From: Propionibacteriaceae bacterium
GTDB lineage: Bacteria; Actinomycetota; Actinomycetes; Propionibacteriales; Propionibacteriaceae
Length of the DNA stretch: 5,125 bases
Assembly (NCBI GenBank): GCA_021323255.1
Contig: JAJTCL010000222.1
Coordinates: 1-5,125 of the forward strand
Direction of reading: 5' to 3'
This document shows positions 1-3,857 of the stretch, piece after piece. The notes below the pieces were generated by a model. It was not told the origin of the DNA. It saw only the letters and a program-made list of their open reading frames with translations, and searched no databases. How positions within the stretch are numbered: the stretch's first letter is position 1; the number at the start of each line of letters is the position of its first letter. The translations under genes and the position numbers were made by a program.

Positions 1-357
1 CTGCTGGAGCGTACGCCTAACTGGTCGCCGCCAGACCTCAGCGGCGTCGAGCTGGTCGTTCAGCCGCATTGCCACCACGCCTCTGTGCTCGGCTGGCAGG
101 CCGATGCCACCTTGCTTGCCGCGACCGGGGCCACCGTAACCACTGTCGGCGGTTGCTGCGGCCTGGCTGGCAACTTCGGGGTGGAGAAAGGCCACTACGA
201 AGTGTCGGTCAAGGTGGCCGAGCATGATCTGCTGCCAGCCGTGGCGGCTCACCCCGACGCTCTGGTGCTGGCCGACGGTTTCTCGTGCCGTACTCAGCTT
301 GCCCAGCTTGCCGACCGCAGGGCCATCACCCTCGCCGAACTCCTCGCTCACCCCTGA
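1..357 (+). CDS. FAD-binding and (Fe-S)-binding oxidoreductase, C-terminal fragment (partial)
   Basis: The reading frame is open from the first base to a TGA at 355-357, giving the last 118 codons of a protein that starts outside the window. The fragment holds a cysteine-rich 'CCG' half-domain: HCHH at residues 23-26, then GCCGLAGNFG with the paired cysteines at 52-53, and a late cysteine in ADGFSCRTQ (residue 96). In the family this domain ends large fused proteins that carry an FAD-linked dehydrogenase domain and 4Fe-4S motifs, such as YdiJ-type 2-hydroxyacid dehydrogenases and D-lactate dehydrogenase-like enzymes. Its cysteines are thought to bind an iron-sulfur centre or mediate electron transfer. 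The substrate cannot be read from this fragment. The pattern CCGLAGNFG followed by GHYEVS and ADGFSCRTQ is, from memory, typical of actinobacterial fused enzymes. A stand-alone GlpC/LutA-like Fe-S subunit is the alternative. The gene converges on ettA, with 24 bases between the two stop codons. Confidence 0.85.
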   Translation: MLERTPNWSPPDLSGVELVVQPHCHHASVLGWQADATLLAATGATVTTVGGCCGLAGNFGVEKGHYEVSVKVAEHDLLPAVAAHPDALVLADGFSCRTQLAQLADRRAITLAELLAHP

Positions 358-393
358 CTTGTCAGCGTCTGGGTTGGGCGATCAGCGGGTGAG
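347..393. terminator. Possible bidirectional terminator between convergent genes
   Basis: CTCACCC at 347-353 is perfectly complementary to GGGTGAG at 387-393, so a 7-bp stem encloses both convergent stop codons (355-357 on +, 382-384 on -). Inside it, CTGAC (354-358) and GTCAG (361-365) form a second short dyad. The position is right for a shared terminator. There is no T-tract on either strand, and the 33-base loop is long, so this is only a candidate. Confidence 0.3.
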
Positions 394-2061
394 GCGGCGG
401 TGGATCACGCGGTGTGGGCGGGCCGCCTCAGCGCCGAGCCGGGCGATCTTGTTGGCCTCGTAGTCGGCGAAGTTGCCCTCATACCAGAACCACCTGGCCT
501 CTTCTTCGTCATCGCCCTCCCAAGCCAAGATGTGGGTCGCGATCCGGTCCAGGAACCAGCGGTCGTGAGAGATCACCACGGCACATCCGGGAAAGTCGAG
601 CAGAGCATCCTCCAGTGACTGGAGAGTTTCCACGTCAAGATCATTGGTAGGTTCGTCGAGCAGCAGCAGGTTGCCGCCCATCTTCAGCGTCAACGCCAGG
701 TTGAGGCGGTTGCGTTCACCTCCGGACAAGACACCGGCAGGCTTTTGCTGATCCGGGCCCTTGAACCCGAAAGAGGCGACGTAGGCCCGGGAGGGCATTT
801 CGAAACTGGCCACCTTGATGTGGTCGAGCCCGTCGGATACCAGTTCCCACACGTTCTTTCTCGGGTCCAGTCCGGAGCGGCCCTGGTCGACGTAGGAGAT
901 ACGCACCGTATCGCCGAGCACCAGATCCCCGGAGTCTGGCTGCTCTTCACCAACGATCATCCGGAAGAGCGTTGACTTGCCGACACCGTTGGGCCCGACC
1001 ACACCGACAATCCCAGCGCGCGGCAACGAGAAGCTGAGCCCGTTGAAGAGCAGTTTGTCCCCGAAGCCTTTAACCAGCATCTTTGCCTCGAGCACGTTGC
1101 TGCCCAGCCGCGGGCCCGGTGGGATGTTGATCTCTTCGAAGTCGAGCTTCCGGCTGCGCTCGGCCTCGGTCGCCAACTCCTCGTAGCGAGCCAGCCGAGC
1201 CCTGTTCTTCGCCTGGCGGGCTTTCGGGTTGGACCGTGCCCACTCGAGTTCTCGCTCCAAGATCTTTGCTCGCTTGGCATCCCGGCGGCCCTCGATCTGG
1301 AGTCGAGCCTTCTTGGTGTCCAGGTAGGTGGAGTAGTTGCCCTCGTACGGATGGGTCCGACCGCGGTCCAGCTCGAGGATCCATTGCGCGACGTTGTCCA
1401 AGAAGTACCGATCGTGCGTCACAGCCAAGACTGCACCCGGGTAGGCCTTCAGGTGAGTTTCCAGCCACTGCACCGACTCTGCGTCTAGATGGTTCGTCGG
1501 CTCATCGAGCAGCAGCAGGTCCGGCTGCTGCAGTAGCAGCTTGCAGAGCGCGACCCGCCTCCGTTCCCCACCGGAGAGCAGGTCCACCAGGGCATCGGGC
1601 GGTGGGCAGCGCAGCGCATCCATAGCCTGCTCGAGTTGGGAGTCGATATCCCACGCGTTGCGATGGTCCAACTGGGTTTGGACCTCCCCCATCTCCGCCA
1701 TCAGGGCATCGAAGTCGGCGTCCGGCTCGCTCATGGCGGTACCGAGCTCATCCATCCGCGCCTGGAGCGCCTTGACGTCGGCAACCCCCTCCTCAACGTT
1801 CTCCAGCACCGTCCTCCCCTCCGTCAAGGGAGGTTCCTGCAGCAAGATTCCTACCGTCGCATCCTTCGCGAGCATGGCATCGCCGTTGTTGGGTTTCTCC
1901 ATGCCCGCCATCAGCTTGAGCAGGGTGGACTTGCCTACGCCATTGGGACCGACGACACCGATTTTGGCGCCGGGAAAGAAAGACAACGTGATGTTGTCCA
2001 GCACGACCTTGTCGCCCAGTGCCTTGCGGACGTTGTGCATGGAATAGATGAACTCAGGCAT
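382..2061 (-). CDS. ettA: EttA-type ABC-F ATPase (energy-dependent translational throttle protein)
   Basis: This is a 559-residue cytoplasmic ABC-F protein with two ATPase domains and no membrane segments. In the family, EttA binds the ribosomal E site and gates early elongation according to the ATP/ADP ratio. Domain 1 has Walker A GPNGVGKST (38-46), signature LSGGE (162-166), Walker B with DEPTNHLD (186-193) and switch histidine TH (215-216). An arm-like insertion lies at about 95-140, where EttA contacts the L1 stalk. A charged linker (about 240-315) contains ELEWARSNPKARQAK and leads to IPPGPRLG. Domain 2 has Walker A at 356-364, LSGGE at 445-449, DEPTNDLD at 469-476 and SHDRWFLDRIATHIL. 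Length and motifs match E. coli EttA (about 555 residues) closely, so this is not a drug-resistance ABC-F. The ATG at 2061 is chosen because MPEFIYSMHNVRK aligns with the EttA N-terminus. The frame stays open 79 codons further upstream, but that stretch is low-complexity, high-GC sequence full of inverted repeats. A weak GAAGG lies 13 bases upstream. The gene follows ssb, as in mycobacteria. Confidence 0.96.
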   Translation of the reverse strand: MPEFIYSMHNVRKALGDKVVLDNITLSFFPGAKIGVVGPNGVGKSTLLKLMAGMEKPNNGDAMLAKDATVGILLQEPPLTEGRTVLENVEEGVADVKALQARMDELGTAMSEPDADFDALMAEMGEVQTQLDHRNAWDIDSQLEQAMDALRCPPPDALVDLLSGGERRRVALCKLLLQQPDLLLLDEPTNHLDAESVQWLETHLKAYPGAVLAVTHDRYFLDNVAQWILELDRGRTHPYEGNYSTYLDTKKARLQIEGRRDAKRAKILERELEWARSNPKARQAKNRARLARYEELATEAERSRKLDFEEINIPPGPRLGSNVLEAKMLVKGFGDKLLFNGLSFSLPRAGIVGVVGPNGVGKSTLFRMIVGEEQPDSGDLVLGDTVRISYVDQGRSGLDPRKNVWELVSDGLDHIKVASFEMPSRAYVASFGFKGPDQQKPAGVLSGGERNRLNLALTLKMGGNLLLLDEPTNDLDVETLQSLEDALLDFPGCAVVISHDRWFLDRIATHILAWEGDDEEEARWFWYEGNFADYEANKIARLGAEAARPHRVIHRRLTR

Positions 2062-2074
2062 AGCTGATGGGGAG

Positions 2075-2079
2075 CCTTC
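2075..2079 (-). promoter_or_regulatory. Weak ribosome binding site for ettA
   Basis: GAAGG is read on the minus strand 13 bases before the ATG at 2061. It is the only Shine-Dalgarno-like sequence near that start. The spacing is longer than usual, so it gives modest support to this start over the 79-codon in-frame extension. Family alignment of the N-terminus is the stronger argument. Confidence 0.4.
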
Positions 2080-2141
2080 ACTGTGTACGCCGTGAACTTG
2101 TGCAGGGCGGCCATCGCGGCCCCCCGCGGCGCTCAAGTATG

Positions 2142-2151
2142 CCAGGCCTGG
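2142..2151. repeat. Perfect 10-bp palindrome in the ettA leader
   Basis: CCAGGCCTGG is its own reverse complement. As RNA it can form only a tiny hairpin, but as DNA it could be a dimer binding site. It lies about 80 bases before the ettA start, between the 12-bp dyad and the gene. A palindrome this short can arise by chance in GC-rich DNA. Confidence 0.3.
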
Positions 2152-2159
2152 GGACAAGC

Positions 2160-2215
2160 GGTGACGCACCACCGGCGGCCACTGCGGAAGCGGGCCAGCC
2201 TGATGGTGCGTCACC
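2160..2215 (-). repeat. Long stem-loop (perfect 12-bp inverted repeat) in the ssb-ettA spacer
   Basis: GGTGACGCACCA at 2160-2171 is the exact reverse complement of TGGTGCGTCACC at 2204-2215. The 32-base loop pairs further: GGC at 2174-2176 with GCC at 2198-2200, then, past a one-base bulge at 2197, GGCC at 2177-2180 with GGCC at 2193-2196. Together this makes an extended imperfect hairpin of about 19 bp, ending 98 bases upstream of the ettA ATG. The repeat is seen directly; its role is inferred. It could be part of a structured leader, a processing site, a terminator for ssb or a protein-binding site. No U-run follows it on the minus strand, so a classical intrinsic terminator is not indicated. 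Confidence 0.6.
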
Positions 2216-2222
2216 TGTGGAC

Positions 2223-2242
2223 GCGGATCCGCCTCGCGGATC
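2223..2242 (-). repeat. GCGGATC/GATCCGC hairpin with overlapping palindrome
   Basis: GATCCGC at 2226-2232 pairs with GCGGATC at 2236-2242 across a CTC loop, giving a compact 7-bp hairpin. The same first arm also belongs to the 10-bp palindrome GCGGATCCGC at 2223-2232, so two mutually exclusive pairings are possible. It sits between the two larger dyads of the ssb-ettA spacer. The sequence is visible; any function is inferred. Confidence 0.45.
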
Positions 2243-2254
2243 GGACCCGGCCCA

Positions 2255-2321
2255 CCGCCTGAGTCCCCGCAGTCCGCCCTGACGCCGGTCCGGAACAACC
2301 GGCACGGACTGCCTCAGGCGG
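2255..2321 (-). terminator. Three-tier nested stem-loop across the ssb stop codon, candidate terminator
   Basis: Three perfect inverted repeats are nested. CCGCCTGAG (2255-2263) pairs with CTCAGGCGG (2313-2321), GCAGTCCG (2269-2276) with CGGACTGC (2305-2312), and GCCGGT (2284-2289) with ACCGGC (2298-2303). This gives 23 base pairs, interrupted by a 5-base bulge and an asymmetric internal loop, closed by an 8-base loop. The ssb stop codon (2314-2316) lies inside the outermost stem. The position fits a transcription terminator or 3'-end stabilising structure for ssb. There is no U-tract after the stem; actinobacterial terminators often lack one, but the absence leaves the role open. It may also act as an attenuator for read-through into ettA. 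Confidence 0.5.
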
Positions 2322-2766
2322 CCTGCACGGCCTGGGCCGCGCGCTCCTCCGCGCTCAGCCCTGCCGCGTCAACCTCGTCTTCCGGGGGTGGCCCATCGAC
2401 CTCCTGGGAGTCAGTGGTCGTGAGTCGAGGTCGGCGTCGGAAAGCGGAGGTGCCACGGTTCAAGTCATGACCGACCATGTCAGCCTCAAGCACCAGACGC
2501 TCGTGGGTTTGGCCGTCCTTTTCCCAGACATTGGTTCGCAGCTTGCCGACAACCACCACCGGATCGCCCTTGCGTACGCTCGCGGCCACGTGCTCGGCCA
2601 GCAAACGAAAACAGCTCACCTCGATCCAGGTGGTGTTGCCGTCACCCCACCCGCTCTTGGTCCGGATGCGCGGCGTGCAGGCCAGCCTGAACGCCGAAAC
2701 GGTTCCGCCGCCACGGATCTCTACCTCAGACCCGGCGTAGCCCGTGATGTGTACCAGTGCCTCCAT
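2314..2766 (-). CDS. Single-stranded DNA-binding protein, SsbB-type paralogue
   Basis: This is a 150-residue protein whose first ~105 residues form an SSB OB-fold. It opens MEALVHITGYAGSEVEIR, continues with the core WIEVSCFRLLAEHVAASVRKGDPVVVVGKL split around residues 47-76, and reaches the last strand RLVLEADMVGHDL. SSBs bind exposed single-stranded DNA as tetramers in replication, repair and recombination. The tail (about 106-150) is charged, with PPPEDEVD, but ends AQAVQAA and lacks the DDxPF-like acidic tip by which the main SSB recruits partners. It is also shorter than the main actinobacterial SSB (roughly 165-180 residues). This fits the second SSB (Streptomyces SsbB, linked to chromosome segregation; Rv2478c in M. 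tuberculosis) rather than the essential Ssb beside rpsF and rpsR. The ATG has a good GAGAGG ribosome site 8 bases upstream. ettA follows after 252 bases, a conserved neighbour. It could be co-transcribed with ettA, although a strong dyad separates them. Confidence 0.9.
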   Translation of the reverse strand: MEALVHITGYAGSEVEIRGGGTVSAFRLACTPRIRTKSGWGDGNTTWIEVSCFRLLAEHVAASVRKGDPVVVVGKLRTNVWEKDGQTHERLVLEADMVGHDLNRGTSAFRRRPRLTTTDSQEVDGPPPEDEVDAAGLSAEERAAQAVQAA

Positions 2767-2774
2767 CAGCCCGA

Positions 2775-2780
2775 CCTCTC
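2775..2780 (-). promoter_or_regulatory. Ribosome binding site of ssb
   Basis: GAGAGG on the minus strand ends 8 bases before the ATG at 2766, an ideal spacing. A second purine run, AGGAG (2782-2786), lies just upstream. Together they fix the ssb start. Confidence 0.7.
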
Positions 2781-2807
2781 ACTCCTGAAATGCGTCTTCG
2801 CTATCAG

Positions 2808-2829
2808 GATGTGGACGTGCACTCACATC
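2808..2829. repeat. Inverted repeat upstream of ssb, possible operator
   Basis: GATGTG (2808-2813) and CACATC (2824-2829) are perfect inverted half-sites 10 bases apart, centred about 52 bases upstream of the ssb start. That is where a promoter would be expected in the 176-base gap between the hydrolase and ssb. The spacing would suit a dimeric regulator. I recognise no named operator consensus. Confidence 0.25.
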
Positions 2830-2942
2830 GTGCGGCCGACTCGAAATCTGTGGAGGACGCTTCGAGGCGGCGTTTGCCTGTGGACAGACTGAACGGTCCG
2901 GTCGACGGACGTGCTGTGGTCAGGGTACGGAGTCGCAGAACC

Positions 2943-3755
2943 TCAGACCGACTGCCTTTGTTTACCTAACCATCCGCGTGGCAGTGCGGCGGCGATGGCA
3001 TCGGCATAGGCCTGGTAGCCGGCAGCAGTCGGGTGAAAGGCTTCTGGGCCTGCGGGGTAGATGAAGAGTTGCAAAGGATCCGCGCCGATGCCGTGTCCCT
3101 CAAACTGTTCGGTCACGTCAACGTAGTGGATATTGATATCGGCGTCCTTCGCAACGCTGACAGCTTGCTCGATGGTGATATTAAGTTGATCAATTGCCGC
3201 ATTGATTGTTGCATACAAGGGATTGACGGGCTCAAAGAGGTGCGGATAGCCAGTCACCAGGATTCGCGCCTCTGGCGCCACTTCCGCCACTTCGGTATAC
3301 AGTTCTGTGAGCTCGCGGCCGACCTCCGGCAGTCGGGCGATCCTCGCGCGGATCTCAGCTTCGCAATTGGCCGGCGTTTGGGTACAAGCGGTTAGCAAGC
3401 CAGACAGATCCAAATTGGCCGCACCAACTGTTAAAGTCACCAGCCGCGTCTTGCTGTTCAGCGCCGACAGCTGATTGTCGACCACGGCGGAGGTGGTCGC
3501 GCCACTGCATGCGACATTGGCCTGCAAATCGATGCGACTTCCAAGGTCAACCAAGAACGCCGGATAGCCGCCATCGCCATGCTCGCAGTCGGGGTAACCG
3601 CCAGCGGCCGTTCCTGCCGCGTAGGAGTCGCCCAGCGCAACGTACTGGACAGCGCTGGGAGCGGCTGCAGCGGGTAGCGCCGCAACCGTCACGAATCCTG
3701 CCAAAGCTATGACGCTGGTTACCAGACCAGACAGCAAACGCCCCCGAGCACTCAT
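2943..3755 (-). CDS. Secreted SGNH/GDSL-family hydrolase (lipase/esterase-like) with variant active-site blocks
   Basis: This is a 270-residue protein with a Sec signal peptide: positive residues at 4-6, a hydrophobic stretch at about 8-27 and a likely cleavage after ALPAAAA near residue 32. The mature part starts with SGNH block I, LGDSYAAG, with nucleophile Ser44. Block II glycine is in ACSGA (Gly85). Block V is EAFHPTAAGY, with catalytic His241. Four cysteines (57, 83, 124, 131) could form two disulfides, as expected outside the cell. Two blocks depart from the usual pattern. Block III, normally GxND, reads VGAANLDLSG, and the DxxH acid is Glu238. The family hydrolyses lipid, acetyl or other ester bonds; the substrate cannot be inferred here. 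No good ribosome site lies near the ATG at 3755. A GATAGT hexamer 9 bases upstream could make the transcript leaderless. Part of the 3' half is markedly AT-richer than the neighbours. It is separated from the GTPase by 89 bases and from ssb by 176, so it is probably its own unit. Confidence 0.88.
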   Translation of the reverse strand: MSARGRLLSGLVTSVIALAGFVTVAALPAAAAPSAVQYVALGDSYAAGTAAGGYPDCEHGDGGYPAFLVDLGSRIDLQANVACSGATTSAVVDNQLSALNSKTRLVTLTVGAANLDLSGLLTACTQTPANCEAEIRARIARLPEVGRELTELYTEVAEVAPEARILVTGYPHLFEPVNPLYATINAAIDQLNITIEQAVSVAKDADINIHYVDVTEQFEGHGIGADPLQLFIYPAGPEAFHPTAAGYQAYADAIAAALPRGWLGKQRQSV

Positions 3756-3764
3756 AAGCGGGAA

Positions 3765-3770
3765 ACTATC
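3765..3770 (-). promoter_or_regulatory. Possible -10 element for a leaderless hydrolase transcript
   Basis: GATAGT on the minus strand keeps the key A2 and T6 of the TATAAT consensus and ends 9 bases before the hydrolase ATG. Transcription would then begin at or next to the start codon. This would explain the lack of a nearby Shine-Dalgarno sequence; the only purine-rich site, GAGGA, is about 19 bases away. I see no convincing -35, so support is weak. Confidence 0.3.
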
Positions 3771-3827
3771 GCGTTCCTCGAGCTGTTGCGGGACATTTCG
3801 CCCAGTGAGGCCAACCGTTTGGACTGC

Positions 3828-3857
3828 CGCGCGACTAACTGGCGCTAACCTCGCGCG
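3828..3857 (-). terminator. Possible hairpin at the GTPase stop codon
   Basis: CGCGCGA (3828-3834) pairs perfectly with TCGCGCG (3851-3857). The 16-base loop contains the GTPase stop codon (3845-3847) and two copies of GTTAG. It may end the GTPase transcript before the hydrolase. The stem is only 7 bp and no U-tract follows. Alternating CG sequence produces such dyads easily. Confidence 0.28.

Noticed and set aside
382..2061. ABC-F antibiotic resistance gene (macrolide/pleuromutilin type)
   Set aside because: The arm, the linker and the C-terminal half (EMPSRAYVASFGFKG, GGNLLLLDEPTNDLD) match housekeeping EttA. There is no long interdomain antibiotic-resistance linker.
1236..2067. Long plus-strand open frames of 129-168 codons opposite ettA
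   Set aside because: They are antisense shadows of ettA. High GC makes antisense frames open, and their translations show no domain.
2062..2298. In-frame 79-residue N-terminal extension of EttA
   Set aside because: The frame is open, but the extension (MFRTGVRADCGDSGGG...) has no EttA counterpart and lies over three inverted repeats. MPEFIYSMHNVRK at 2061 matches the family N-terminus, and the resulting 559 residues match the normal length.
2078..2305. Small proteins in the ssb-ettA spacer (minus 2078-2305, plus 2067-2282)
   Set aside because: Composition is Gly/Arg/Pro/Ser-rich, as expected from noncoding GC-rich DNA. Neither has a ribosome site or recognisable domain, and both are full of dyad sequence.
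2841..2865. TCGAA...TTCGA as a LexA/SOS box for ssb
   Set aside because: Actinobacterial SOS boxes place the half-sites about 4-6 bases apart. Here the gap is 15, so LexA could not bind both in the usual way.
2896..2910. GTCCG/CGGAC hairpin downstream of the hydrolase as a terminator
   Set aside because: The stem is only 5 bp with a 5-base loop and no U-tract, well within chance for this composition.
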